44,904 nucleotides of DNA from Prorocentrum cordatum (Eukaryota > Sar > Dinophyceae > Prorocentrales > Prorocentraceae). The DNA lies in contig CAUYUJ010015735.1 of the NCBI GenBank assembly GCA_963575745.1, positions 145,314 to 190,217 of the forward strand, read 5' to 3'. Of the stretch, positions 29,137 through 41,028 are shown piece by piece (the stretch's first letter is position 1; each line of letters starts with the position of its first letter). The notes beneath the pieces were generated by a model. That model saw only the letters and a list, made by a program, of their open reading frames with translations, was not told where the DNA came from and made no database searches. Made by a program: the position numbers and the translations under genes.

Positions 29137-31640
29137 TTAGCCTGGCGAAGGACCCAACCATATGCAGTTGTGAATGCCGCAATTGTGCTGGGTGGTGGCG
29201 GACGCATGCGGGCGGTGCCACTGGGACCTTCGGTGGAGCTCCCTATGGGGCCACGAAACGCTGTACTGGGTGGGTGAGACGCGGTCAGCAAGGGCTGTGC
29301 TGCGTGGTGGCGGACGCATGCGAGCGGTGCCACTGGGACCTTCGGTGGAGCTCCCTATGGGGCCACGAAACGCTGTACTGGGTGGGTGAAACGCAGGCAG
29401 GGAGCAAGGGCTGTGCAGGGTGGTGGCGGACGCATGCGGGCGGTGCCGCTGGGACCTTTGGTGGAGCTCCCTATAAGGCTACGAAGCGCTGTTCTGGGTG
29501 GGTGAAGCGCAGGGAACAAGGGCTGTGCTGGGTGGTGGCGGACGCAAGCGGGCAGTGCCACTGGGACCTTTGGTGGAGCCCCTTATATGGGGCCACGAAA
29601 CGTGCGAGGGGTGTGCCAGAATGGGGTGTGGAACCGCATGCCAGCGCAGCCACTGGGGCCTTCGGTGGAGCTCCCTATGGAGCCACGAAACGTATGAGGG
29701 GTGTGCCGAAATGGGGGGTGGAACCGCATGCGAGCGCAGCCACTGCGGCGTTCGGTGGAGCTCCCCCTGGGGCCACGAGACGTGTGAAGGGCGTGCCGAA
29801 AAAGGGGGTGGAACCGCATGCGAACGCAGCCACTGACGCCTTCGGTGGAGCTCTTTATGGGGCCACGAACCGTGTGAGGGGTGTGCCGAAATGGGGGGGG
29901 AACCACATGCGAGCGCGGCCACTGGGGCGTTCGGTGGAGCTCCCCATGGAGCCACCCACGAAGCGTGTGAGGGGTGTGCCGAAATGGAAGGTGGAACCGC
30001 ATGCGAACGCAGCCACTGCGGCGTTCGGTGGAGCTCCCCCTGGGGCCACGAAACGTGTGAGGGGTGTGCCGAAATGGAAGGTGGAACCGCATGCGAACGC
30101 AGCCACTGGGGCCTTCGCTGGAGCTCCCCCATGGGGCCACGAAACGTGTGAAGGGTGTTCCGAAATGGGGGGTGGAACCGCATGCGAACGCAGCCACTGG
30201 GGCCTTCGCTGGAGCTCCCTATGGGGCCACGAAACGTGTGAGGGGTGTGCCGAAATGGGGGGTGGAACCGCATGCGAACGCAGCAACTGGGGCCTTCGTG
30301 GAGCCCCCCTGGGGCCACGAACACGTGTGAGGGGCTGTCTGTTGCCGAAATGGGGGGGTGGAACCGAATGCGAACGCAGCCAATTGGGGCCTTCGGTGGC
30401 AGCTCCCCCTGGGGCCACGAAACGTGTGAGGGGTGTGCCGAAATGGGGGGGTGGAACCGCATGCGAACGCAGCCACTGGGGCCTTCGGTGGAGCTCCCTA
30501 TGGGGCCACGAAACGTGTGAGGGGTGTGCCGAAAAAGGGGGTGGAACCGCATGCGAACGCAGCCACTGGGGCCTTCGGTGGAGCTCCCTATGTGGCCACG
30601 AAACGTGTGAGGGGTATGCCGAAATGGGGGGTGGAACCGCATGCGAACGGAGCCACTGGGGCCTTCGCTGGAGCTCCCCCTGGGGCCACGAAACGTGTGA
30701 GGGGTGTGCCGAAATGGGTGGTGGAACCGCATGCGAACGCAGCCACTGGGGCCTTCGGTGGAGCTCCCCCTGGGCCACGAAACGTGTGAGGGGTGTGCCG
30801 AAATGGGGGGTGGAACCGCATGCGAACGCAGCCACTGGGGCCTTCGGTGGAGCTCCCTATGGGGCAGAAACGTGGGGGGTGGCCGAAATGGGGGGGTGGA
30901 ACCGCAATGCGACGCCAGCCACTGGGGCCTTCGCTGGAGCTCCCCCTGGGGCCATGAAACGTGTGAGGGGTGTGCCGAAATGGGGGGTGGAACTGCGTGC
31001 GAACGCAGCCACTGGGGCCTTCGGTGGAGCTCCCTATGGGGCCACGAAACGTGTGAAGGGTATGCCGAAATGGGGGGGTGGAACCGCATGCGAACGCAGG
31101 CCACTGGGGCCCTTCGGTGGCGCTCCCTATGGGCCACGAAACGTGGTGAGGGTGTGCCGAAAATGGGGGGTTGGGAACCGAGAACCGCAATCGAACGCAG
31201 CCACGGGGGGCCTTCGCTGGAGCCTCCCCCTGGGGCCCGAAACGGTGTGAAGGGTTGTGCCGAAATGGTGGGGTTGACGCATGCGAACGCAGCACTGGGG
31301 CCTTCGCTGGAGCTTCCCTAGGGGCCACTAAACGTGGTGAGGGGTGTGCCGAAATGGGGGTGGAACCGCATGCGAGCGCAGCCACTGGTGCGTTCGGTGG
31401 AGCTCCCTATGGGGCCACGAAACGTGTGAGGGGTGTGCCAGAATGGGGGGTGGAACCGCATGCGAACGCAGCCACTGGGGCCTTCGCTGGAGCTCCCTAT
31501 GGGGCCACGAAACGTGTGAGGGGTGTGCCAGAATGGGTGTGGGAGCGGGGGGGAGGGGGGAGGAGGGAGGAAGGAAGGAGGCGGGAACGCGGGGCACCGT
31601 CTCTTCAAAACGAGGACCCAACACCACAGGATGGTTGGGA
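29137..31640 (+). mobile_element. Composite satellite element 8
   Basis: L end 29131-29175, four 112-116-bp units (29197-29580), then about 22 units of 90 bp with variable part GGTGGAACCGCATGCGAACG, R end 31585-31640. Up to about 29950 it follows element 6 closely but lacks the 271-bp internal duplication. The units at 30840-31340 carry many small indels. A 959-codon plus-strand frame (28371-31250) crosses elements 7 and 8; see the rejected items. Confidence 0.75.
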
Positions 31641-31647
31641 AAAAGAA

Positions 31648-31715
<68 letters not shown>

Positions 31716-31885
31716 AAGAGGGAGGAGGGAGGGAGGAGGCAGGAGAGGGGAGGGAGAAGGGAGGAGGGAGAGGAGGGAGAGGGGATAGGGCAGAGAGGCA
31801 TAAGGATGATGGAAGAGAGAAGGGAGAGAGAAGGGAGGAGGGAGGGAGAGGGAGGATGGAGAGGGAGGAGGAGCAGGAAGGTAAG
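31641..31885. repeat. GA microsatellite and GGGAGA-rich tract
   Basis: GAGAGA runs (31646-31715) followed by GGGAGGAGG-type purine DNA, directly after the R end of element 8. Confidence 0.9.
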
Positions 31886-32400
31886 AGCGTGAACGTTCGA
31901 AGTCCTAGGCGAAAGCGCCGTTCCTGAAGGAAGTCTCGGGCGGGAGCCCACGACGGGCGGGCGATCCCCTGACGGGCGGGTCGGGCGGGTGGGACATTCA
32001 AGCGGGATGCCTGAGTATGGCGAGAGCGCGATTCCTAAGTAAATTGTGACGGCGTCCTTGGCGCAGCGTGTTTTTTTTTTTCTGAGCGTCGAAAGCGCGA
32101 TTTCTGAATAAACTTGAATGGAAGTCACAGGCGAGAGCGCATTTCCTGAATAAAATGTAAGGGGCTCTCTGGCGGGAGCGGGGGACTTGATTAAAATGCG
32201 AAGAAGTCTTGACTCAATTGCGAGGAAGTCTCAAGCGGGAGCGCCGTTCCTGAGTAAGTTGTGAGGAAGTCTCAGATAGGAGCGGGGGTCCTGACTAAAT
32301 TGCGAGGAGGTCACAAGCGGGAGCACCGATCCTGAGTAAATTGTGAAGAATTCTCAAGCGGGAGCGGGGATCCAGAATAAATTTGGAGAAAGTCTCAGGC
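31886..32400 (+). repeat. 41-bp tandem repeat array
   Basis: Exact 41-bp steps: GAGGAAGTCTCAAGCGGGAG at 32222, GAGGAAGTCTCAGATAGGAG at 32263, then units at 32304, 32345 and 32386; older units with indels lie upstream to about 31900. The unit ends CCTGAGTAAATTGT. It is the same family as 8135-8350, also followed by the same tail module. Confidence 0.92.
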
Positions 32401-32574
32401 GGGAGCCGTTGTTGTTGTAATCCGGGGGGGGGGCCAGGGGCGCAGTATGAGCATCAAGACTTTCCCTGTCAACAAGCCAGGTGCGAGCGTCGAGGGGCAC
32501 ACTTTCCTTTAGGAAAAACAGTACGCACTGGTGAGGGGGGTCAACAATACTTAATCTTAAAAAAGAGAGTTCAA
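32390..32574 (+). repeat. Tail module copy leading into the TAC microsatellite
   Basis: GGCGGGAGCCGTTGTTGTTG, ATCAAGACTTTCCCTGTCAA, CCAGGTGCGAGCGTCGAGGG, GTGAGGGGGGTCAACAATAC, TTAATCTTAAAAAAG, AGTTCAACAC. The order matches 8345-8520; only the microsatellite that follows differs (TAC instead of CAA). Confidence 0.88.
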
Positions 32575-33722
<1,148 letters not shown>

Positions 33723-33754
33723 TAAGAAAAGTGATTGCGGTTGTACTAGAATGA

Positions 33755-34040
33755 CTGATTTGTTTTGGAAGACAGGGCGGAGCGGAGAAAAACAAAACAC
33801 GAAAATCCTCATCCTCATGTCTTTCCGCCTTCGCCCTCTAGAGCACCCGAAATCTTCGCTGGGACCAGCGTTGCCTCCCACCCACCCACCCACCGAAACA
33901 AAACAAACAAACAACAACGCCGTCCCGCTTTGTTTTAGGAGGAGGGGCGCGGGGAAAAACGACAAACTGAGATTCCGCCTCCTTCTATCCCCCCGCTTTC
34001 GCCCTCTAGAGCACCCCAAATCGTTGTAGGGCCCAGCTTG
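33755..34040 (+). repeat. 171-bp direct duplication
   Basis: CTTTGTTTTAGGAGGAGGGG-type and TTCGCCCTCTAGAGCACCC words occur in both copies; TCGCCCTCTAGAGCACCC lies at 33830 and 34001. Between them are CCCACCCACCCACC and (CAAA)n. Confidence 0.75.
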
Positions 34041-34855
34041 GCCGCCCCCTAGAACACCTTAGAGCTTCGTGGGGCCAAGTCGCGCTGTCTAGAACATTAG
34101 GAAGCAGCCATGGGCACTCTGGAGCTTCCGAGAACCCTGCCGAGCCTTCTGGCACACTCCATTGTCTAGAACCCAGCGCAGAGCCCCAGCGCCCCTGGCG
34201 TATGTCCCACACCTTGCAAACATTCGAGAGCCCACGGGGGCACTCGAGAGGCTGTTGGATGTTTCCTGGAACCGTGACAAGATTTTGAACTTTCCCCAAT
34301 GCAGACACAATCATGTCAGAGCCTTGCACAGCCGCATAAGCGTCCCCGTGGGCATTCGAGATCACCCCGACCAGACGAATGGTGCCCCGCACAATCTGAC
34401 ACTAGAGCCGATTCGCCGCCATGGCCTCCGACAGCACACACCGAGTCACAGGAGGTACAGTTGCCAGCGACCCTTGGGCCCGCCCCTAGGAGTCCGAGAC
34501 TTCCGCCTCCAGCATGGCATGGTCGTGCGCAGGTCAAACATGGAGTTCGGCCACTCAGCCCTGGGCTCAACAGGACACGTCCCAACCACACCCTCCCGCC
34601 CAGTCCCCCTGCCATTTGTGCCCGCACAACTCCAGCCGGCTAAGCGCACTGGTCTCCGCATGTCTGAGCGCGCTGTGGACTTGAACGCCATATCCAAGAG
34701 TCCCCGAACAATCCCCGCACATATTGGCACCTGGGGCGATCAAAGCGTGGCACGCCAGAGAGACCACGGCAAAGTCACCACCGTCACGAGCAACCTGAGC
34801 TGGGGCAACATCACGGGGGCACTCGCCCCCATACCTTACGAGCAACTTTCAAGAG
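34041..34855. other. No recognised gene
   Basis: Non-repetitive sequence, about 60% GC. The first 150 bp keep worn TCTAGAACA/CTAGAGC words of the duplication before it. Overlapping frames are open on both strands (for example plus 34162-34860, minus 34006-34392) without any motif I recognise; an exon of a host gene cannot be excluded. Confidence 0.35.
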
Positions 34856-34960
34856 AGAGTGAGAGAAAGAGAGAAATATATAGAGAGAGAGACGAGAAGG
34901 ATAATGATGAGGAGAAGGGGAGGAAGAGGAAGAGGAAGGAGGAGGGGGAAAGGGGGTCCT
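34856..34960. repeat. GA-rich low-complexity tract
   Basis: GAGAGAAAG and GAGGAAGAGG words on the plus strand. Confidence 0.85.
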
Positions 34961-35039
34961 GGTGCACCAGCATGGAGGACACGCCCTCCGCGCGCTGCTC
35001 GATGGTCAGGTCCACGCCCTGCCTCCGCGCGCGACTTGG

Positions 35040-35918
35040 CTCGACGTCGTCGTTGCCGCCGCCGTCCTCATCATCATCGTCGCCATCATCGTCACCGTCA
35101 TGATCGTCATGTTCATCGCAATCATGACAGCGAGCCCGTCATCTCACCGTTACCCTCATCATCATCCGTATCATAATCATGATTACCATCCTCGTCGTCG
35201 CCGTCATCATCATCATCATCATCACCACCATCATCATCATCAGCATCATCATCAGCAGCAGCATCATCGTCAAAACCACCACCATCATCATCAGCATCAT
35301 CAGCATCATCATCATCATCATCATCATCAGCATCATCATCAAAACTACCACTACCACTACCACTACCACCGTCCTCCTCCACCTCCTCCTCCTGATCCTC
35401 TTCAGCATCATCAGAATCATCATAAACATCGCCATTGTCCTCATCATCCCCGTCCTGATCAATATTATCATCATCACCACCCACACCACAATCATCATCA
35501 TGATCATCATCATCATCATCAGCAGCATCATCAGCATCGTCATCATCCTCATCATCATCAGCATCGTCAGCAGCAGCATCAGAATCAGCATCAGCATCAG
35601 CATCAGCCTCAGCAGCAGCATCATCATCACTATCATCACCATCACCATCACAATCGCCATCATCATCGCAATCATCATCGCCATCACCACCATCGTTCGA
35701 TTTGGGTTTCTATCGGCATTGAAGTAAACATCGCTGGGCCTGCCCTTGGTCTGGCCACCTCGCGTGTTCACCATTACCGGCGTCATCATCATCACCATTA
35801 CCTTCACCACCACCTCCCCCATCATCATCAGCAGCAGCATCATCATGAGCATCAGCATCATCAGCATCATCATGATCGTCATCGTAATCGTCGTTTTCGT
35901 CATCGGCGTCATCATCGT

Positions 35919-36007
<89 letters not shown>

Positions 36008-36245
36008 TAGCATCAGCATCAGCATCAGCATCAGCATCATCATCATCATCATGATGATCATCAGCAGCAGCATCATCACAACCATCACCATCGTCGTCGT
36101 TGCCTTCGTCTTCGTCATCGGCGTCGCCATCGTCGTCTTCGTATCGACGTCGCCATCAGCACTATCGCCACCAACGTCACCATCGTCAGCAACAGCACCA
36201 CCATCATCAACATCATCGTCATCGCGGTCGCCGTCATCAGCATCG
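35040..36245. repeat. 1.2-kb ATC/CAT-type imperfect triplet array with a unique island
   Basis: TCATCATCATCG, CAGCATCAG and CACCATCACC triplets throughout, with a pure CAT run at 35918-36006. An island at about 35690-35785 is not repetitive (TTCGATTTGGGTTTCTATCG ... CTGGCCACCTCGCGTGTTCA). Confidence 0.95.
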
Positions 36246-36420
36246 TATACCAGGGGACGGGGGGAAACGAGGGAGAGACGGAGGGAGGATGGGGGACGAG
36301 GACGGATGAGGAGAGGGAGGAGGCGGATGATGAAGAGGAGCCGGAATGAGGAGGGATGAGGCGAAGGAAGGGAGGAGGGAGGGAAGGAGGAGGAGGAGGA
36401 GAAGGAGGAGGGAGGGGGTG
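36246..36420. repeat. GA-rich low-complexity tract
   Basis: GGGAGGAGG-type purine DNA from 36255 to 36418. Confidence 0.85.
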
Positions 36421-36815
36421 CTTTTCAAACTCTGAACCTGGATGAAGCTGACTCCGAGGTTGACTTAGGCAGAGGAGGGATGGGCTGAGAGTAGCAGCTG
36501 GGCGCAGGATTGGGCTGCCATGCGAAGCTCAGGGGCAACGCTGAACGAATGGGGGACGCCCGCATCAGGACCCGAATCTGGAGACGGTAGCGACGCGTCC
36601 AGGCAAGCACCGGCTCAGGGGCTGTATACCCACAGCTCTCTTTCTAGAGGAGCCGAAAACCCTCCATCAGCATACCCTTTCGGAATATGGCGTGGACTTC
36701 GCGCCCAGTCCCTACACGGGAAGCCGCGCAGACCTCCGAACAGGTACGTTCGTGCCGATCTTTGCTCATCCGTTTACCATCCCCCCGCATCCCAATGTGA
36801 GGGCGAACGTTTGGG
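36421..36815. other. No recognised gene
   Basis: Mixed sequence, possibly part of the dispersed repeat that follows; no motif seen on either strand. Confidence 0.35.
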
Positions 36816-37020
36816 GGGGGACCGGCTCCGGGGGGGAAACATCAAGCTGGAAACAGCGACACGTCACCAGTGGATCGGCGAGAGGCACCCGATAGCGGGT
36901 CCGCACTTTTCCTGTGCGGGGTGGGCTATTGGGCTCCCCTCGGCGATGCATGGCCGATTGCGGGTGGGCGCATCCCCCCGTGAGCCTACCGCCCCCGAAC
37001 GCTGCCTCTGACAAGGCCCC
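36816..37020 (+). repeat. Dispersed 200-bp repeat, copy 1
   Basis: CATCAAGCTGGAAACAGCGA, GTGGATCGGCGAGAGGC, CCCGATAGCGGGTCCGCA, GGTGGGCTATT, TCGGCGATGCATGGCCGATT, CGCATCCCCCCGTGAGCCTA, GAACGCTGCCTC. The same series of words, diverged, is at 42866-43035; a short part recurs near 43951-43990. Confidence 0.8.
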
Positions 37021-37335
37021 TCTGAGCGAATCGGCCGAGCGTGGGCTCCCGAGGGTGCTGCAGACCCGAGGGGCTGGCGGAACCTGCAGGGGGCAGCGGC
37101 CAACTGGTCATGTGGAAGAGCGCGTGCCCTCCTGTGATCGGCTCGGACCCCTGGGAGACGGCCAAGGTTCGGTCGGGCACGTCGATTCTGGTAACCGCGC
37201 TGCTCACTCCTCCTCATCCCCCTCATCCTCCCTCCCTCCCGCCCTCCCTCCCCCCCTTCCTCCTTCTCCTTCTGAGCGAGCCCCATTTTGCTCGAGATCG
37301 CAAGGAATACTTCCAGGCTCAGTGTGATGGGCCCA
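37021..37335. other. GC-rich stretch then CTCC-rich tract, no gene
   Basis: From 37207 to 37272 the plus strand is C/T-rich (CCTCCCTCCCGCCC). Nothing else is recognised. Confidence 0.4.
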
Positions 37336-37494
37336 TTTTCCACCACCACTACCATATGTAGGAGAGGGAGGAGGAGGAGGAGGACGAGGAGGAGGAGGAG
37401 CAGGAGGAGGAGGAGGACGCGAGGAGGAGGAGAAGGAGGAGGACCTCCTCATCCTCCCTTCTCCCCCGTCCTTCATGTGGTAGCGGTGGTGGAA
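37336..37494. repeat. Foldback: purine tract flanked by inverted unique arms
   Basis: The left arm TTCCACCACCACTACCATAT, GTAGGAGAGGG leads into (GGA)n. The right side passes CCTCATCCTCCC and ends CATGTGGTAGCGGTGGTGGA-A. The complement of the right arm reads TTCCACCACCGCTACCACAT, so unique flanks as well as the microsatellite pair with each other. Confidence 0.75.
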
Positions 37495-37698
37495 GGTCTG
37501 CTCACCGCAGTGGCTGCGGTGCAGCCATCGTGCCACCACAGGGAGCACCAACGGGGCAAGCGCGAGCACGCTCTGACCACGAGCAGGCTCCCCCCCCTTC
37601 GGCCAAGACCTGAAGAGCACGGCCCGACAGGCCGGAGCCCCCTGCTGCAACCGAAGTGGTCCTGATCTCAGCGTCATGACTCGGGAGACCATAAGGTC
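37495..37698. other. No gene seen
   Basis: About 200 bp of mixed sequence between two microsatellites. Confidence 0.35.
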
Positions 37699-37770
37699 CT
37701 CCTCCTCCTCCTCCTCCTCCTCCTCCTCCTCCTCCTCCTCCTCCTCCTCCTCCTCCTCCTTCCCCCCCCC
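37699..37770. repeat. TCC microsatellite
   Basis: Pure (TCC)n from 37697 to 37761, then a C run. Confidence 0.97.
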
Positions 37771-38850
37771 CAGGTCGTCCAGGAGAGGGGGTCGTCCAAG
37801 AGGGGGGGCGCAAATCATGGCCGGCGGCATGCGCGCGGCCCAGGAGGAGGGGCCGGGGACGCATTGAAATAAGAAAAGCCGCCATGAAATCTGGGGAGAT
37901 GTCATGGCCCCCGTCATGATATCCACCCCCCTAGTCATCACCCCCCTCGTTGCCGACCCCGGAGGTACCGATACCGCTACTCCCCAGACCTCTCCAAGGG
38001 TGCGTTCCGACCAGAATTTCGGGGCGACTCCAGCGGTGGCGACGAGGGCCCCCCAGGAGGCCCAACAAAAAGGAGGAAAACGAGAGGAGGGCAGCGGTAT
38101 GGGTACCTCTTCCTCCTCTGCTAACCAGCCTCAAACTTATCCCTATCCCTAAGATGGGCGAGCAAAAAGCGAGGACAATATTAGGGATAGGCCCTCAAAA
38201 ACTGAGGGAATCGTTAAGATCGGCATCGAGGTGAGGTGATGTCAAACATAGGGATAGGGATATGCTCCAGGCTGGTAATCTGCATGACTGTACCTGTCCC
38301 CCACGCCACGTGGGGTGATCCCTCGGGGCGAACGGGAGGGGAGGAGGGCGAGCGAGCGGGCCGCCCCTTGCGGAGCATCCTCCGGGTATAGGTCTTACCC
38401 AGTGCCGGGCGGGCGAGGCCGTGGCCTCTACACAACATACACGGTCGCGCGCGGATGATACGCGTGCGTGCTGCGGGGCCATAAGATTGGTGAGATACCA
38501 TCAACCCACACCACAAGCATGCGCGGTCAGGACGCCAGGGCCCTGAAGGCCCATGTGAGCATGTTTCGAACGAGGTTGGCCAAAGGTCGCTAAGGATGGG
38601 CCGAGGGGGCAGGGATGCAAGGGTACCCTTGGCAAGGTTGCCCATCCTTACCAGGCGGGCTGACTGTATGGAGGAGGAAGTAGGGGGACCCTTCTTGTCG
38701 GCTTGTCGGCGTCCTCGTGTGTGGGTGGTGCTAGAAAGTTGCGTGTGATCGTTAGTGAGTGTGTTTTGCTTCAGCTGTTGTTGCAGTCGCTCTGAAGCTT
38801 CGGCCAGATGATGACATCTTGAGCAGTTTGTACCCTGTCGGCAGGACGGG
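37771..38850. other. No recognised gene; one 14-bp perfect inverted repeat
   Basis: TATCCCTATCCCTA (38138-38151) and TAGGGATAGGGATA (38249-38262) are exact inverse copies about 97 bp apart; a third part-copy TTAGGGATAGG lies at about 38180. Other frames show no family. Confidence 0.55.
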
Positions 38851-38987
38851 AGGAATGAGGGAAGGAGGGAGGGAGGAGGTGCGGAGAAGAGCGGGAAGGG
38901 GGAGGAGGGAGGGGAAGGAGGGCAAAAGTGCGAGAGGGCATGACAGCAGGTCGAGGAGGGCGACGACGACGACGACGATGATGACGA

Positions 38988-39046
<59 letters not shown>

Positions 39047-39072
39047 GCGAGGACGACGATGATGACGACGGC

Positions 39073-39106
<34 letters not shown>

Positions 39107-39540
39107 GACGAGGATGAGGACGATGACGACGACGAGAATGAGATCGACGACCACCACCACGAATTCGGCGACGAGCACAGGGCAGTGGTGCTTTCCCGTC
39201 GCGAGGGCTGTGCCTCCCCCATGTTCGCTGTTCGCGGCCCTCGTCGCCGCCGCCGTCGTCCTCGCCGTCACGTGGTTGTCGTCGACGTCGTTCTCACCGC
39301 TCACGTGGTCGCCCTTCTCGTCGTCGCGCCTCTCGTCGCCCTCGTTGCCGACACCCTCCGTCACTCTCGCTGCTGCCCTCGCCGTCGTCGCTCCTCGCCG
39401 CCGTCGCTGTCGTCCTCCGTGCTCGTCCTCGTCCTCGCCGTTCTCCTCGCTGGCGTCCCCGCCGCCGACGACGCCGTCGCTCTCGTCGCTCTCGTGGTCG
39501 TCGCCCGTCGTCGTCCGTCCGTCGTCGCCGCCGAAACTGG
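38851..39540. repeat. GA tract, GAC microsatellite and degenerate CGTCGC/GTCGTC tract
   Basis: GGGAGGAGG to 38935, (GAC)n at 38962-39125 with GAT and GAG variants, then 39235-39530 in which CGTCG, CTCGTCG and GCCGTCG dominate. Asp-rich or Arg/Ser-rich frames are by-products. Confidence 0.85.
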
Positions 39541-40835
39541 GCGCCTCGAGAAGGCCCGGACCCGCCCGCTCTCCAGCCCGCAGAAGAGCCAGTCGCCCTC
39601 GTGCAGCATGCACCAGCAGGGCCCCCCGAGCGGGACCTGGCGCGGCGCCCACCCAGGTATGGGACACAGAGGGACGAACTAAACACACAATGCGCCCCCC
39701 TTTGGAGGCGCACGCTCGAACCGAACATGCAGTGCAAACGTCTTGCAGTACGTGTCTCGCTCCCCAGGCGGTGTGGCCAGAAAGCGCCCGCCACCGAGCG
39801 CACGCGAGAAGATTTCTCAGCGCGCGCGCGCGTCGCCCCTTGGGGGGCGACGCACACTCGGCACGAGCGCGTTGGGGCGATGCCGAAGGTCGCCCATCCA
39901 GGCCTCCACGGGCCCACCGAGTACTCTGGGGCGAGCTCAGCACCCTCGCGCCGCCTCCTGGCGGCGCCCCTGGGGGCGCCGCCGCGCCCGCCAGGGTGCC
40001 GAGACCGCCCTGGGACTCTCCTCGCGGGGCCTGCCGAGAGGCCAGCCGGGACCGCTCCGGAGGCCTGCCGAGGCCAGCCGGGACGGACGGCCTGGGGCGG
40101 GGCCGTCTCTGCGCAGCCCGAGCGACACCGTGCCAGCTTGTCATGCACAGAAAGCTCCATCAATTCGGACCTCTCGGAGCTCACGCCCTGCAGCCGGGCA
40201 GGGCCGCACTGCGCAGCCCCTGGGCCGCCCCCTGGGCACGACTCGCGCTCGTCCAACGCCCCTCTGACGGGGACTCCACCCAGCGAAGAACCCACCCTCC
40301 CCGATGTGGGCAGCGCTGCATTACCAGAAGGAGGCCCAAAAGCGGCAACTTTCGACAAATCTCCATGGCACCCGTTAGTGAGTACCCGTCACGGTGCCGC
40401 GGACTCGGAGCCTGGGGCGCAGCAACAGTGCCAAGCTCTTCACGGTCTGAGTTCAGCCCACTCTCCGCGGCCGCCCTCGCCTCTTCCCGCCTCCGCGGTG
40501 CCAGTGTGCCAATGCGGAGCCCCTTGAGGCCAGCCCGCGCTGGGCGACCACCAGCGCGCCGCGGCTGAGAGAGCCTACAAAGTCGGGCGGGGCCCATGGT
40601 CATAGCGAGATGGCCGAAACGATCATGTAACCGTACCCCTCGCTCTGGCCAGGCGCTGAGTCGCTCTCGGGGCAGCTCTGCTCTGCTGACGCTCGTGACG
40701 TGCAGGAGAGGCTACGGAGTTACGGATGGTGCGGCCGCGTCAGCTACGACATGAAACCTCAGCTTGCCTTCCGCCTGCCAAGCTCAGCTTTCCTACAAGC
40801 CGTAGGCCAGACCCCCCCTTGCAATGCGAAGGCGG
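39541..40835. other. GC-rich DNA with overlapping open frames, no recognised gene
   Basis: About 68% GC, so stops are rare and several frames on both strands stay open for 300 codons or more over the same bases. No frame carries a motif I recognise. A host gene remains possible but nothing favours one strand. Confidence 0.4.
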
Positions 40836-40964
40836 AGGAGGACCAGGAGGAGGACGAGGAGCAGGAGAAGGAGGAAGAGGAGGAGCAGGAGGAGGAGCAG
40901 GAGGAGGACGAGGAGCAGGAGAAGGAGGAAGAGGAAGAGGAGCAGGAGGAGGAGCAGGAGGACG

Positions 40965-41027
<63 letters not shown>

Positions 41028-41028
41028 T
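40836..41028. repeat. GAGGAGCAG tract followed by CAG microsatellite
   Basis: GGAGGACGAGGAGCAGGAGA is repeated about every 60 bp (40848 and 40908), then (CAG)n at 40969-41027, about 20 repeats. A plus-strand frame would read Glu-rich then poly-Gln. Confidence 0.95.

Noticed and set aside
28371-31250. A 959-codon open frame made of 30-residue repeats (GVEPHANAATGAFGGAPYGA...)
   Set aside because: The 90-bp satellite unit is a multiple of 3 and its consensus lacks stops in about four of six frames, so equally long frames exist on both strands. It crosses the R-L junction of two elements, and element arrays with indels break it. There is no codon bias or start context to favour it.
10050-31530. 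CRISPR-like constant repeat plus variable spacer
   Set aside because: The variable parts are not unique spacers but a handful of types repeated in blocks, the genome is eukaryotic, and no cas-like gene is present.
37283-37297. CCCATTTTGCTCGAG as a second spliced-leader relict
   Set aside because: It lacks one G, has two changes in the conserved half, and has no CCGTAG part upstream, so it is likely chance.
39114-40568. Long GC-rich frames on both strands
   Set aside because: At about 68% GC, stops are rare. Overlapping frames of 300-480 codons on both strands cannot all be real and none has a motif. Kept only as a note.
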